Below are positions 43,417 through 52,148 of a stretch of DNA of 64,000 nucleotides, one piece after another; within the stretch, counting starts at the first letter, position 1, and each line of letters starts with the position of its first letter. The stretch spans positions 38,612-102,611 of the forward strand of contig CACBGU010000002.1 of assembly GCA_902538885.1 (NCBI GenBank), given 5' to 3'. Both the position numbers and the translations under genes were made by a program. Origin of the DNA: an uncultured Pelagibacteraceae bacterium (GTDB lineage: Bacteria > Pseudomonadota > Alphaproteobacteria > Pelagibacterales > Pelagibacteraceae). The notes beneath the pieces were generated by a model that searched no databases, was not told the DNA's origin, and worked only from the letters and a program-made list of their open reading frames with translations.

Positions 43417-44364
43417 ATGCCTAACCACATGTTAAACGAGCAAATAAGCATAAATAACCTGTCAAAAGTGTACGATAATGGTTTTGAGGCATTAAAAAAA
43501 ATAAACCTAAATATTAAGAAGGGTGAAATTTTTGCAATGCTTGGACCAAATGGTGCAGGAAAAACTACACTTATAAGTATTATCTGTGGGATAGTAAGAC
43601 CATCTTCTGGGAAAGTTACAGTAGATGAATTTGATATTATTGATGATTATAGAGAAACAAGATCTAGAATTGGATTAGTTCCTCAAGAGTTAACTTTAGA
43701 GCAATTTGAAACTGTATTTAATAACGTTTCATATTCTAGAGGTTTGTACGGGAAAAAACCTGACCCTAAACATATTGAGAAAGTTTTAAAAGATCTAAGT
43801 CTATGGGATAAAAAAGATTTAAGGCTTAGACAATTATCTGGGGGAATGAAAAGAAGAGTTTTGATTGCAAAAGCATTATCTCATGAACCAACCATTTTAT
43901 TTTTAGATGAACCAACTGCTGGTGTTGATGTTGAGTTAAGGCAGGATATGTGGAAAGTTGTTGAGAGTTTAAGAAAAACTGGTGTTACAATAATTTTAAC
44001 AACACACTACATAGAGGAAGCTGAAGCTATTGCAGATAGAGTAGGGGTAATCAATCAAGGAGAAATTATAGTGGTTGATGAAACAAAAGAATTATTAAAG
44101 AAAATGGGCCACAAGAAACTCACTGTGGACTTACAAGAAGAAGTTAAAGAATTACCAAGTAGTTTAGAAAAATATAATCTTGAAATTGGTAAAGATAAAA
44201 TGTCAATAGATTATACTTATAATGTTCAAGCAAAACAAACAGGGATAACAAATTTACTTCAAGATTTAAAAGATGCAGGTTTAAAATTAAAAGATTTAAA
44301 AACGGAACAAAGCACATTAGAAAAAATATTTGTCAGTTTAGTAAAGGAAAATAATGAAATTTAA
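43417..44364 (+). CDS. ABC-2 type exporter ATP-binding protein (YadG-like)
   Basis: The track starts at TTG 43405; ATG 43417 or 43429 is more likely. About 315 residues with Walker [11 protein letters not shown] near 44, Q-loop [18 protein letters not shown] near 87, signature [18 protein letters not shown] near 143, Walker [22 protein letters not shown] near 165 and H-loop [18 protein letters not shown]. The C-terminal 70 residues form the YadG-type extension ending [13 protein letters not shown]. It overlaps the permease start by 11 bases. Cargo unknown. Confidence 0.85.
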   Translation: MPNHMLNEQISINNLSKVYDNGFEALKKINLNIKKGEIFAMLGPNGAGKTTLISIICGIVRPSSGKVTVDEFDIIDDYRETRSRIGLVPQELTLEQFETVFNNVSYSRGLYGKKPDPKHIEKVLKDLSLWDKKDLRLRQLSGGMKRRVLIAKALSHEPTILFLDEPTAGVDVELRQDMWKVVESLRKTGVTIILTTHYIEEAEAIADRVGVINQGEIIVVDETKELLKKMGHKKLTVDLQEEVKELPSSLEKYNLEIGKDKMSIDYTYNVQAKQTGITNLLQDLKDAGLKLKDLKTEQSTLEKIFVSLVKENNEI

Positions 44365-45121
44365 TTATTATGCTTTTAAAGCAATTTATCTACATGAGAT
44401 GGATAGATTTAAACGGACATTGATGCAATCTTTGTTATCGCCAGTTTTATCTACCTCTTTATATTTTATTGTTTTTGGATCAGTAATTGGAGGCTATGTA
44501 GAAAATATTGATGGGATTAGTTATGGATCATACATTGTTCCAGGTTTATTGATGCTTACTCTTTTAACTCAATCAATCAGTAACACATCCTTTGGTATAT
44601 TTTTTCCTAAATTTAATGGAACTATTTATGAAATCTTAGCAGCTCCCATATCAACTTTAGAAATTGTTCTTGCTTTTGTTGGTGCTGGTGCAACAAAAAC
44701 TTTAATTGTAGGTTTTGTAATTTTTATAACGGCAACATTTTTTGTAGAGGTAGATGTAAAATATCCTTTATTAATGATATTTTTATTAGTTTTAGTTGCT
44801 TTTACTTTTGCCTTGTTTGGTTTTTTAATCGGATTGATGAGTTCTAACTTTGAGCAAATGTCAATTATACCAACACTAGTTATTACTCCGATGGTATTTT
44901 TAGGTGGAAGTTTATATTCTTTAGATATGCTGCCAGAATTTTGGCAGATGGTTACTTATTTTAATCCAGTAGTTTATCTAATAAATGGATTAAGATTTTC
45001 ATTTTATGGAGTATCAGATTTTAATATTTGGGTTAGCATCATTTCTATGGTTGCTTTTTTATTAGGATGCATCACGATTGTTACTATTTTACTTAAAAAA
45101 GGTTACAATATTAAATCTTAG
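44354..45121 (+). CDS. ABC-2 type exporter permease (YadH-like)
   Basis: A 255-residue membrane protein with six hydrophobic segments, [14 protein letters not shown] near 37, [41 protein letters not shown] near 60-100 and [20 protein letters not shown] near 177, the ABC2_membrane family signature. With the preceding ATPase it forms a two-gene exporter. The family moves drugs, lipids or polysaccharide. It converges on the GcvT/DmdA-like gene with a four-base overlap of stops. Confidence 0.85.
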   Translation: MKFNYYAFKAIYLHEMDRFKRTLMQSLLSPVLSTSLYFIVFGSVIGGYVENIDGISYGSYIVPGLLMLTLLTQSISNTSFGIFFPKFNGTIYEILAAPISTLEIVLAFVGAGATKTLIVGFVIFITATFFVEVDVKYPLLMIFLLVLVAFTFALFGFLIGLMSSNFEQMSIIPTLVITPMVFLGGSLYSLDMLPEFWQMVTYFNPVVYLINGLRFSFYGVSDFNIWVSIISMVAFLLGCITIVTILLKKGYNIKS

Positions 45122-46257
45122 CTACTAGCTATTTTCTTTTTAGGATCATAAAAAGGTTTTTCTACAATGGTAGCAGAATATTTTCCTTCATGAGTTTGAA
45201 CATCTAATTGATTTCCTAATTCTGAATAATTTATTCCTATCATTGCAAGTGCAATATTCTTTTTTAATCTAGGTGAATATACAGCAGAGGTTACTTTACC
45301 AATTGTCTTACCATCTTTTTCCATTGGCCAAAAAGTCGTGTTAGGTCCTGATAAAGGATTACAATCAATTATAAGCCCAACCTGTTTTCTCTTTATTCCA
45401 TCTTGCTTAATTTTTTTTAGAGCATCTTTACCTATAAAGTCTATATCAGTTTCTAAATTAACTAATCGATCTAATCCTAATTCAAATGGATTAGTATGAA
45501 TGTCAGCATCTGCATGATATGAAAGCATACCGCCTTCAATTCTTCTTATGGACGATGTATGACCTGGTTGAATTCCATGTTCTTTACCTGCAGCCATAAT
45601 TTTTTCATATAATTCATTTCCTTTTGAGCCATCTCTTAAATAAATTTCGTAACCAAGTTCACTTGACCAACCTGTTCTTGAAACAATTAATGGAATTCCA
45701 TCAAGTTGATATTCTCTTAGCCAATAATATTTAAGATCTCTGATATCTTCACCAAATAGTTTGACCATTATTTCTTGTGAGGTAGGGCCTTGTAACTGTA
45801 GAGGGGAAACATCTGGTTCAGATATTTTTACATCTAAACCTGAATTAATCGCAACACCTTGTGCCCATAACAAAACATCACTATCTGCCAAGGATAACCA
45901 AAAATGATTTTCTGCTAATCTTAGTAAAACTGGATCGTTTAAAATACCACCATCATTGTTTACGATTAGTACATATTTACACTGTCCTATTGATAATTTT
46001 GAAAGATCTCTAGGAGTTAATAATTGAGTAAATTTGTAGGCATCAGGACCAGTTATTTCAACCTGTCTTTCAACCGCCACATCACATAAAATTGATCTTT
46101 CAATAAGGTTCCAAAAGTTTTGTTCAGGACTTCCAAAGTCTCTTGGAATATACATATGATTATATACAGAAAAACCTGTAGCCCCCCATTTAACAGTAGA
46201 GTCAAAATATGGAGACTTTCTTATTTGTGTTCCAAAACCAAAGTTTTTATTAGACAT
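45118..46257 (-). CDS. GcvT/DmdA-family aminomethyltransferase-like protein
   Basis: A 379-residue folate-dependent protein of the GcvT fold. YNHMYIPRDFG near 33 and DVAVERQVEITGPDAYKFTQLLTPRDLS near 59 resemble the DMSP demethylase DmdA, and LQLQGPTSQEIMVKLFGEDI near 152 the GcvT core. However, the segment SRTGWSSELGYEIYLRDG lacks the SKQGG seen in the DmdA sequences I recall, and RRIEGGMLSYHADADIHTNPFELGLDRLV differs too. I therefore call it a DmdA-related paralogue that could demethylate DMSP or another N- or S-methyl compound. It follows aceA, with a terminator between. Confidence 0.7.
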   Translation of the reverse strand: MSNKNFGFGTQIRKSPYFDSTVKWGATGFSVYNHMYIPRDFGSPEQNFWNLIERSILCDVAVERQVEITGPDAYKFTQLLTPRDLSKLSIGQCKYVLIVNNDGGILNDPVLLRLAENHFWLSLADSDVLLWAQGVAINSGLDVKISEPDVSPLQLQGPTSQEIMVKLFGEDIRDLKYYWLREYQLDGIPLIVSRTGWSSELGYEIYLRDGSKGNELYEKIMAAGKEHGIQPGHTSSIRRIEGGMLSYHADADIHTNPFELGLDRLVNLETDIDFIGKDALKKIKQDGIKRKQVGLIIDCNPLSGPNTTFWPMEKDGKTIGKVTSAVYSPRLKKNIALAMIGINYSELGNQLDVQTHEGKYSATIVEKPFYDPKKKIASS

Positions 46258-46292
46258 TTGTGACCCTTAACAGTCTTGGTATGAATTACAAA

Positions 46293-46319
46293 CAAAAAAA
46301 ATAGCCCTGTTAAGGGCTA
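46293..46319 (-). terminator. Intrinsic terminator after aceA
   Basis: On the minus strand TAGCCCT-TAAC-AGGGCTA forms a 7-bp stem followed directly by a run of eight T residues, a classic Rho-independent terminator 30 bases downstream of the isocitrate lyase stop and 36 bases before the GcvT/DmdA-like start. Confidence 0.85.
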
Positions 46320-46348
46320 CTAAAAAAATGGAGAGGGAAGTTATTTTT

Positions 46349-47623
46349 TTAAAACTGTTCTGACTCTGTAGATCCAGCCATTGCTGTAGTTGAGCTTTGA
46401 CCGCTACTGATAGTATTTGATACTGCATCAAAATAAGATGTACCAACTTCTCTTTGGTGTTTAACACTAGTATAACCATCTTTTTCTCGAGCAAATTCTT
46501 GTTGTTGAATTCTAGAGTATGCGGCCATACCTTCTTTTCTGTATTTTTCAGCAAGCTCAAAGATTGCAATATTTTGAGTATGAAAACCAGCAAGAGTAAT
46601 AAATTGAAATTTATAACCCATTTTTGCAATCTCTTGTTGGAATGTAGCAATTTCATCATCGCTTAAATGTTTTTTCCAATTAAAAGAAGGTGAACAATTA
46701 TACGCTAAAAGTTTTCCAGGAAATTTTTCATGTATTGCATCAGCAAACTTTTTAGCTTCTGCTAAATTAGGCGTTGCTGTTTCACACCAAATTAAATCAG
46801 CATAAGGTGCATAAGCTAAACCTCTAGAGATAGCCTGTTCAATTCCATCTTTTACATAATGAAAACCTTCAGGAGATCTTTCACCTGTTAAAAATGGTTT
46901 ATCATTTTCATCAAAATCATTCGTAATTAGTTTTGCAGCATTCGCATCAGTTCTTGCTAAAATAATTAATGGAACTTCTGCAATATCAGCAGCTAATCTT
47001 GCAGCTTTTAAATTTTTTACCATTGTTCCTGTTGGCACCAAAACTTTACCACCCATATGACCACATTTTTTTTCACTAGCTAGTTGGTCCTCAAAGTGCA
47101 CACCTGCAGCGCCTGCTCTTATAAATTTTTTAGTTAATTCAAACACATTTAATGGACCACCAAATCCAGCTTCACCATCAGCAATAATAGGCAACATGTA
47201 ATCTGTTCTATCTTCTTTTTTCATATCACCGTCTTGCATTTCCATATGTTGAATTTGATCAGCTCTTATTAAAGAGTTATTCATAGACTCAACTAATTTT
47301 GGTGCACTGTCATAAGGATATAGTGATTGATCTGGGTACATTTCACCAGCTGTATTAGCATCAGCAGCAACTTGCCACCCGCTTAAATAAATTGCTTTTA
47401 AACCAGCTTTTGCATGTTGTACCGCTTGATTACCTGACAAAGAGCCAAGTGTGTTCACATATGGCTCAGAATTTAATAATTTCCAAAGTTTTTGAGATTG
47501 GTTTTTACACAAAGAATACTCAATTTTAATTGAGCCTCTTAATCTTTCAACTTCTTCCTCAGTATAGTCTCTTTTTATTCCAGCAAATCTTTTTAAGTCG
47601 TATGAGATTTTTTCTGCACTCAT
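46349..47623 (-). CDS. aceA: Isocitrate lyase
   Basis: Splits isocitrate to glyoxylate and succinate, the entry to the glyoxylate shunt. The 424-residue protein has [24 protein letters not shown] near 80, [50 protein letters not shown] near 145-195 including the catalytic KKCGHMGG loop, [11 protein letters not shown] near 222 and [12 protein letters not shown] near 318. These are all diagnostic of AceA. A ribosome site AAAGGAAAC precedes the ATG. It lies 51 bases downstream of a 53-residue gene and is divergent from a ScfR/RamB-type regulator, whose family is known to control acyl-CoA and glyoxylate genes. Confidence 0.95.
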   Translation of the reverse strand: MSAEKISYDLKRFAGIKRDYTEEEVERLRGSIKIEYSLCKNQSQKLWKLLNSEPYVNTLGSLSGNQAVQHAKAGLKAIYLSGWQVAADANTAGEMYPDQSLYPYDSAPKLVESMNNSLIRADQIQHMEMQDGDMKKEDRTDYMLPIIADGEAGFGGPLNVFELTKKFIRAGAAGVHFEDQLASEKKCGHMGGKVLVPTGTMVKNLKAARLAADIAEVPLIILARTDANAAKLITNDFDENDKPFLTGERSPEGFHYVKDGIEQAISRGLAYAPYADLIWCETATPNLAEAKKFADAIHEKFPGKLLAYNCSPSFNWKKHLSDDEIATFQQEIAKMGYKFQFITLAGFHTQNIAIFELAEKYRKEGMAAYSRIQQQEFAREKDGYTSVKHQREVGTSYFDAVSNTISSGQSSTTAMAGSTESEQF

Positions 47624-47674
47624 TTGTTAGTTTCCTTTGTGTTTTAATTTAGAAAATTGAATAAGAAGAATGAA

Positions 47675-47836
47675 CTAGTTGCTATCGTCTAAGGCTTTGA
47701 TTAGCTCACTCATTCCACTTGAACCCCAATCACAATGATCATCTCTCATATAGATTCCTCTACTGTTGTGATGATCTAAGTCCTCTTTTTTGATGATTTG
47801 AGCTTCATTTTCTGTGTTTTTTAAATTTTTATCCAT
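47675..47836 (-). CDS. 53-aa acidic protein preceding aceA
   Basis: Below the ORF-track cutoff. The frame starts at the ATG at 47836 and reads MDKNLKNTENEAQIIKK, continues EDLDHHNSRGIYMRDDHCDWGSS and ends GMSELIKALDDSN. It is acidic, with no membrane segment, and has a His/Asp/Cys cluster (HHN, RDDHCDW) that could bind metal. It lies first in the aceA transcript, and the putative ScfR operators lie directly upstream. I do not recognise a family; leader peptide or small regulator of AceA are both possible. Confidence 0.5.
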   Translation of the reverse strand: MDKNLKNTENEAQIIKKEDLDHHNSRGIYMRDDHCDWGSSGMSELIKALDDSN

Positions 47837-47847
47837 GTAAATTGTAT

Positions 47848-47940
47848 ATTTTACAGAATTTACAAAATCTATAAAAAACGTTAAAAAGCTTTGTAAATAG
47901 CGAAAAAATATTGTAAAAATAAATTTACAAAATTTACAAA
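47848..47940. promoter_or_regulatory. Array of six TTTACAAA/TTTGTAAA half-sites between aceA unit and ScfR-type regulator
   Basis: The divergent gap contains ATTTTACAGA (47848), AATTTACAAA (47857), CTTTGTAAAT (47889), TATTGTAAAA (47909), AATTTACAAA (47922) and AATTTACAAA (47931). Some pairs are direct, some inverted. RamB, a relative of the adjacent regulator, is known to bind TTTGCAAA-type sequences, so these are strong candidates for its operators, covering both promoters. Confidence 0.65.
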
Positions 47941-47948
47941 TAGTAAAT

Positions 47949-49382
47949 ATGAGTCAAATAGATTTAAAAATAGGGCCAAAAATCAAGTCTTTTAGAAGAC
48001 AGCTTGGTCTTCAAGCAAACAAATTAGCCGAAGATTTAAACATTTCACCAAGTTATTTAAACCTTATTGAAAGTGGAAAAAGAAAAATTGATGGTGATCT
48101 GCTATTAAACTTATGTGAAAGATTAAATATTCAGTTATCAGATCTTACTTCAAAAACAGATATTAATCTTCAAAATACAATCTCTGAGATTTTAGATGAT
48201 AGTTTATTTGAGGATTTAGATATTTTAGGACCTGAAGTAAAAGATTTAGTTAGCACTAACCCAAAAATTGGAAAAGCAATTGTAAGACTTGGAGATATTT
48301 TAAAAAAAAAGGATCACGAGCTAATTAATAAGATAGAAAAAATTTCTGGTAAAATTGTTGATAATAGAAAGAATTCTTTTCCAGGAGAAGTTATTTCAGA
48401 CTTTTTACAAGAAAATAAAAATTACTTTCCTAAGTTAGAAGAATTTGCAAATAAGGTTTTTGATAAAATTCAAAAAAATAATCGTACAAGATACATTGCT
48501 TTATGTGAATATCTATATTCAGAATATTCAATTACTGTAAAAGATGTTATTCCTGATGAAAGCAAACCATTTTCAAAAATTTATAATAAAAATAAAAAAG
48601 AGTTATTGCTTAGTGATTACAGTTCACTGGAAACAAAAAAATTACATGCAGCTGCACAAATAGCACAAGAAGGTGCAAATAAAGAAATTGATGACTATCT
48701 TTCAAAATTTAGTTTTCCATCTGAGGAGTCAAAAAAGTTAACTAAAGTTGCTTTGCTAAATTATTGCGGAGCAGCTATTTTAATGCCTTATAAATTATTT
48801 CATTCTGAGTGCAAAAAGCTAAAATATGATTTAGAGTTACTTCAAAATACTTTTGCAACATCTTTTGAACAAGTGGCTCATAGAGTAACTTGTCTTCAAG
48901 ACCCAAAACTTCCTGGAATTCCTTTTCATTTTTTAAGAGTTGATATGGCAGGTAATATTTCTAAAAGATTCTCTTTATCAGGTATAGATATTCCAAGATA
49001 TGGTGGTGCTTGTCCACGATGGAATGTTTACTCTGCTTTTACTAGACCAGGGGTTATTCAAGCAGCTGTAAGTAAAATGAATAATGGTGAAAAATATGTT
49101 TGTATTGCAAGAACTGTTGAAAAAGGTATTGGACGATTTGGTCAATCAAAGAGTGTTTTATCTATAGGACTTGGTTGTGATGCAAAATATGCAAAAGATT
49201 TTGTTTATACTGAAAACATAAATATAAATGATAAATCGACTGAAATTCCAATTGGAGTTTCTTGCAGAACCTGTGACAGATTAGATTGTTCACAAAGAGC
49301 ATTCCCCCCATTACATAAAAAATTTGATGTTGATTTAAATACAAGAGGTGTTTCGGTTTATGTCAGCGATGACAAAGCTTAA
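47949..49382 (+). CDS. XRE-type regulator of the ScfR/RamB family
   Basis: A 477-residue transcription factor. Residues 10-63 form a helix-turn-helix (IKSFRRQLGLQANKLAEDLNISPSYLNLIESGKRKIDGDLLLNLCERL). The middle is the IrrE/DUF955-like region, with no HExxH seen. The C-terminal third is the short-chain fatty acyl regulator domain (DUF2083), with GNISKRFSLSGIDIPRYGGACPRWNVY, GLGCDAKYAKDFVYTE and ISCRTCDRLDCSQRAFPPL-type cysteines. Relatives (RamB, PrpR, MccR) sense acyl-CoA and control acetate, propionate or glyoxylate genes. Divergent from aceA, it is the probable regulator of aceA and of itself. Confidence 0.85.
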   Translation: MSQIDLKIGPKIKSFRRQLGLQANKLAEDLNISPSYLNLIESGKRKIDGDLLLNLCERLNIQLSDLTSKTDINLQNTISEILDDSLFEDLDILGPEVKDLVSTNPKIGKAIVRLGDILKKKDHELINKIEKISGKIVDNRKNSFPGEVISDFLQENKNYFPKLEEFANKVFDKIQKNNRTRYIALCEYLYSEYSITVKDVIPDESKPFSKIYNKNKKELLLSDYSSLETKKLHAAAQIAQEGANKEIDDYLSKFSFPSEESKKLTKVALLNYCGAAILMPYKLFHSECKKLKYDLELLQNTFATSFEQVAHRVTCLQDPKLPGIPFHFLRVDMAGNISKRFSLSGIDIPRYGGACPRWNVYSAFTRPGVIQAAVSKMNNGEKYVCIARTVEKGIGRFGQSKSVLSIGLGCDAKYAKDFVYTENININDKSTEIPIGVSCRTCDRLDCSQRAFPPLHKKFDVDLNTRGVSVYVSDDKA

Positions 49383-49384
49383 TT

Positions 49385-49549
49385 ATGATTAAATATATAC
49401 TGCCAGCTATAATTATTTTTTTAATAGTATTATTCTGGGAAAAAATTACTGAGTTCGTAGAAAAAAAATTCAATATTAAGCTAAATTATATTGTTGTTAG
49501 TTCCATTATTGCTGCAATAGCAGTTATCCTTTTACTCCTAAATTACTAG
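49385..49549 (+). CDS. 54-aa two-helix membrane protein
   Basis: Missed by the ORF track. ATG 49385 lies two bases after the regulator stop. The frame encodes an N-terminal hydrophobic helix (YILPAIIIFLIVLFW), a short charged linker (EKITEFVEKKFNIKLN) and a second helix (IVVSSIIAAIAVILLLL). The two-helix hairpin topology and tight packing between genes support translation. No family recognised. Confidence 0.5.
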   Translation: MIKYILPAIIIFLIVLFWEKITEFVEKKFNIKLNYIVVSSIIAAIAVILLLLNY

Positions 49550-49554
49550 GATTT

Positions 49555-49824
49555 ATGAATAATCTGGAAGTTTCAAATTTTGAAATTGATGAAACTGATG
49601 GAGTTTTTACCTTTAAAAATGAAAATACAACTATAGGCTTTGTTAGATTTAATGAAAAAGGTGAGGTAGAGTATATTTTTGTTAATCCAATTTTTAGAAA
49701 ACAAGGGTTAGCAACTAAACTATTACAATTAGTAAAACAAAAAACTGGAAAAGAAATAATACTTCAAGAACCAATCAGCCCTTTAGGATCGAAATTATTA
49801 AAATCATTAAATAAATGGAAATAA
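49555..49824 (+). CDS. Small GNAT-type acetyltransferase (YjdJ-like)
   Basis: An 89-residue protein that looks like a minimal acetyltransferase: beta strands VFTFKNENTTIGFVRFNEKGEVEYIFVNPIFRKQGLATKLLQLV, in which RKQGLATKLL is the acetyl-CoA pyrophosphate-binding motif (Q/RxxGxG/A). The C-terminal IILQEPISPLGSKLLKSL resembles the YjdJ/YidJ group. Substrate unknown. It starts five bases after the membrane peptide and overlaps the TauE/SafE gene by ten bases. Confidence 0.7.
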   Translation: MNNLEVSNFEIDETDGVFTFKNENTTIGFVRFNEKGEVEYIFVNPIFRKQGLATKLLQLVKQKTGKEIILQEPISPLGSKLLKSLNKWK

Positions 49825-50561
49825 ACTTATTATTTTTTTTTACAGTTGTTCCAGCAATAATTTTATATGGAATTGCAAAATCAGGCCTAGGTGGTTCCAT
49901 GACTTTAATTTCAGTTCCCTTAATGACTATAGTGATGCCACTAAATCAAGCTTTAGGAATTATTTTACCAATTCTAATTTTTTCAGATTTTATTGCTGTT
50001 TATAAATATAGAAAAGAATTTGATTTAGGAACTTTGAAATTAATGGTTCCATTTGCAGCCATTGGTATAATTATTGGATCTTTAACTTTTTCATATTTTT
50101 CAGAAGATTTGTTAAAATTTATAATTGGAGTAATGGGTTTCTTGTTTGCAGGTCATTATTTCTTTTTTAAAAAAGATAAAGAAAAAAAATCAGAGAAAAA
50201 TTTTTTAAAAGGTGGAACTTGTTCTGTGGTTGCAGGTTTTACAAGTTTTTGTGTGCATGCAGGAGGAACTCCTACCAGTCTTTACTTGCTTCCACTTAGA
50301 ATGAAAAAAGAAATCTATGTTGGAACAAGAATATTTTTTTTTACTTTTGTAAATTTAATTAAACTTCCTTTGTATATCAATTTGTCTATGACAAATTTAG
50401 AGTCTTTTAAACAGTCAGCAATATTATTCCCAGTTGCGTTATTAGGAATATTGATTGGATATAAATTACTTAAAATTATTGAAGAAAAATTATTTTATAA
50501 TTTTATATATGCTCTAATTTTCATAACTAGCTCAAAGCTTTTATATGATTATCTAATATGA
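49815..50561 (+). CDS. TauE/SafE family membrane transporter
   Basis: A 248-residue integral membrane protein with about eight hydrophobic segments. GIAKSGLGGSMTLISVPLMTIVMPLNQALGIILPILIFSDFIAVYKYR near 19-66 is the TauE/SafE (DUF81) signature, and GTCSVVAGFTSFCVHAGGTPTSLYLLPLRM near 136 is its second repeat. Members export sulfite, sulfoacetate or related anions, sometimes import them. No sulfur gene is adjacent, so the cargo is open. Confidence 0.85.
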   Translation: MEINLLFFFTVVPAIILYGIAKSGLGGSMTLISVPLMTIVMPLNQALGIILPILIFSDFIAVYKYRKEFDLGTLKLMVPFAAIGIIIGSLTFSYFSEDLLKFIIGVMGFLFAGHYFFFKKDKEKKSEKNFLKGGTCSVVAGFTSFCVHAGGTPTSLYLLPLRMKKEIYVGTRIFFFTFVNLIKLPLYINLSMTNLESFKQSAILFPVALLGILIGYKLLKIIEEKLFYNFIYALIFITSSKLLYDYLI

Positions 50562-50611
50562 TTTTTTTACACATACTAAATTTTAAATAAATGTTTAAAT
50601 TTATTTAAATT

Positions 50612-51166
50612 ATGAAAAAAAAATTTAATCCAAGAATTAAAGCTAGATTAAGAAAAAATCGACAAGCCTTAAGTAAAAATATCGAAAACTTTTTTGGCTG
50701 GGTTAAAGGTGCAAAACTTGTTGAGCTTAAAGAATGCAATACAGATGAAGATCCTGTAAGACCAGAGTTAGATAATAAGTTTAGAACAGGATATGGAAGA
50801 AAAATTTTTGGAGTTGAATATAAAGGTGAAATTCATGCTGTAATGTGTTTTGCTTATACAAATAAAATTCCAAAAAATGTTGAAGAGTTAGAAAAATTAA
50901 GCACCGATGCATTTCTACAAACTGCTATGAGAGATCAGTCTGGTGGTCAAATAGCAATTGCTTACACTGTCTGGTCTAAAAAAAAGGGTGGAGGAAAATT
51001 AATTGTAAAAGAAGTGTTCAAAAAAATTAAAAAATCTAATCATTTAAATAGATTAGTAACCCTCTCACCTTTAACAGAAATGGCAACTAATTTTCATGAG
51101 AGAAATGGTGCTAAATTAATTCAAATTAACGATACTACACAAAATTTTGAATATAAAGTTATGTGA
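50612..51166 (+). CDS. Hypothetical protein, possible acetyltransferase fold
   Basis: A 184-residue soluble protein with a very basic N-terminus (MKKKFNPRIKARLRKNRQ). The middle FGVEYKGEIHAVMCFAYTNKIP and GGQIAIAYTVWSKKKGGGKLIVKEVFKKIKKSNHLNRLVTLSPLTEMATNFHERNGAKLIQ look like strands and helices of a GNAT-type fold, with GGGKLIVKEVF in the place of the CoA loop and NFHERNGAKLI like the GNAT terminal FYerxGF segment. This is a weak structural guess. It is followed by the SOUL gene with near overlap. Confidence 0.5.
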   Translation: MKKKFNPRIKARLRKNRQALSKNIENFFGWVKGAKLVELKECNTDEDPVRPELDNKFRTGYGRKIFGVEYKGEIHAVMCFAYTNKIPKNVEELEKLSTDAFLQTAMRDQSGGQIAIAYTVWSKKKGGGKLIVKEVFKKIKKSNHLNRLVTLSPLTEMATNFHERNGAKLIQINDTTQNFEYKVM

Positions 51167-51168
51167 CA

Positions 51169-51735
51169 ATGAAAATCATTAAACTTTATTTTTTAGTAAT
51201 TTGTGCTTTGTTTATTTTACCTTATTCTGCAGTTATGGCTTACGAAGAAGCAAATTATGAAGTTGTCTCTAAAAATGAGGTTTATGAGATTAGAAAATAT
51301 TCTGATCGTTTAGCGGTCGAAACAATGACATCTGGAATAGATAGTAATTTTAGAAAATTGTTTAATTACATTTCAGGCAGAAATGATACTCAAGAGAAAA
51401 TTAAAATGACAACTCCAGTTACCCAAGTTGAGAAAAATGGAAATATGAGTATGCAATTTTATTTACCCTCTAAATTTAATTCAGAAAATGTACCAAATCC
51501 AAGCAGGGAAGATGTTAAAATAGTTAATATTGAAGGAGGATACTACGCAGTACTGAGGTATTCTGGACGAGCATCAGATGGAAACTTTCTTAAGCATAAG
51601 GAAATTTTAGAAAAAGAGTTACAAAAAAATAATATATCAATTATAAGCCCACCTATTAGAGCAACTTATGATAGCCCATTTACCCTTCCAATGAATAGAA
51701 GAAACGAGGCTATGTTTAAAGTTGAATTAAATTGA
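51169..51735 (+). CDS. Exported SOUL haem-binding family protein
   Basis: The track uses GTG 51163; ATG 51169 begins a signal peptide (MKIIKLYFLVICALFILPYSAVMA) and is preferred. The mature part starts YEEANYEVVSKNEVYEIRKYSDRLAVET, the SOUL-family opening, and continues with FRKLFNYISGRNDTQEKIKMTTPVTQ, MQFYLPSKF and a C-terminal YDSPFTLPMNRRNEAMFKVE. SOUL proteins bind haem or tetrapyrroles; family role in bacteria is not settled. The stop overlaps the next ATG (TGATG). Confidence 0.85.
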   Translation: MKIIKLYFLVICALFILPYSAVMAYEEANYEVVSKNEVYEIRKYSDRLAVETMTSGIDSNFRKLFNYISGRNDTQEKIKMTTPVTQVEKNGNMSMQFYLPSKFNSENVPNPSREDVKIVNIEGGYYAVLRYSGRASDGNFLKHKEILEKELQKNNISIISPPIRATYDSPFTLPMNRRNEAMFKVELN

Positions 51736-52148
51736 TGAAATCAAAATTTAAAGCAATGGTGTTATCTTGTATGGATCCAAGAATTCAACATTTAGTTAAC
51801 AATCATTTAAAGAAAAAAAAATTAACAGGAAAATACAGTGCTTTTACAATTGCAGGTGCAGCAGTTGGGGTTACACATAATAAATTCAAAAAATGGCATA
51901 ACACGTTTTATGATAATTTAGAAACCTCTATTCAATTACATAAAATAGAAAAATTAATTGTAATTAATCATAAAGATTGTGGTGCTGCTAAAATTGCAAA
52001 TGGAAATAAAGAATTTAGTCCGGTAAATGAAATAAAAATTCATAAAGAGTCGTTTTCTAAAATTAAAAAACAAATAAAAAAAAGATTTCCAAAATTGAAA
52101 GTAGAATTAAATTTAATTTCTTTGGATAGTAAAATTACTAAATTCTAA
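51735..52148 (+). CDS. Beta-carbonic-anhydrase-like protein (short)
   Basis: Starting at ATG 51735 (the track uses TTG three bases earlier), the protein is about 137 residues, shorter than typical beta-carbonic anhydrases. VLSCMDPRIQH near 9-19 matches the zinc Cys-x-Asp-x-Arg motif, and LIVINHKDCGAAK near 80 the His-x-x-Cys pair. These are the four zinc/activity residues. The mid-domain FTIAGAAVGVTHNKFKKW replaces the usual NAGG. Hydration of CO2 is plausible but not certain. It converges on the ybbP-like gene. Confidence 0.65.
   Translation: MKSKFKAMVLSCMDPRIQHLVNNHLKKKKLTGKYSAFTIAGAAVGVTHNKFKKWHNTFYDNLETSIQLHKIEKLIVINHKDCGAAKIANGNKEFSPVNEIKIHKESFSKIKKQIKKRFPKLKVELNLISLDSKITKF

Noticed and set aside
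46267-46659. 130-aa minus-strand ORF overlapping the aceA 3' end
   Set aside because: It is another frame of the isocitrate lyase gene and its terminator; the product is leucine/lysine-rich with no domain.
50562-50611. AAATAAAT/ATTTATTT inverted repeat before the 184-aa gene
   Set aside because: Pure A/T sequence of this kind is expected by chance at this composition and has no supporting context.
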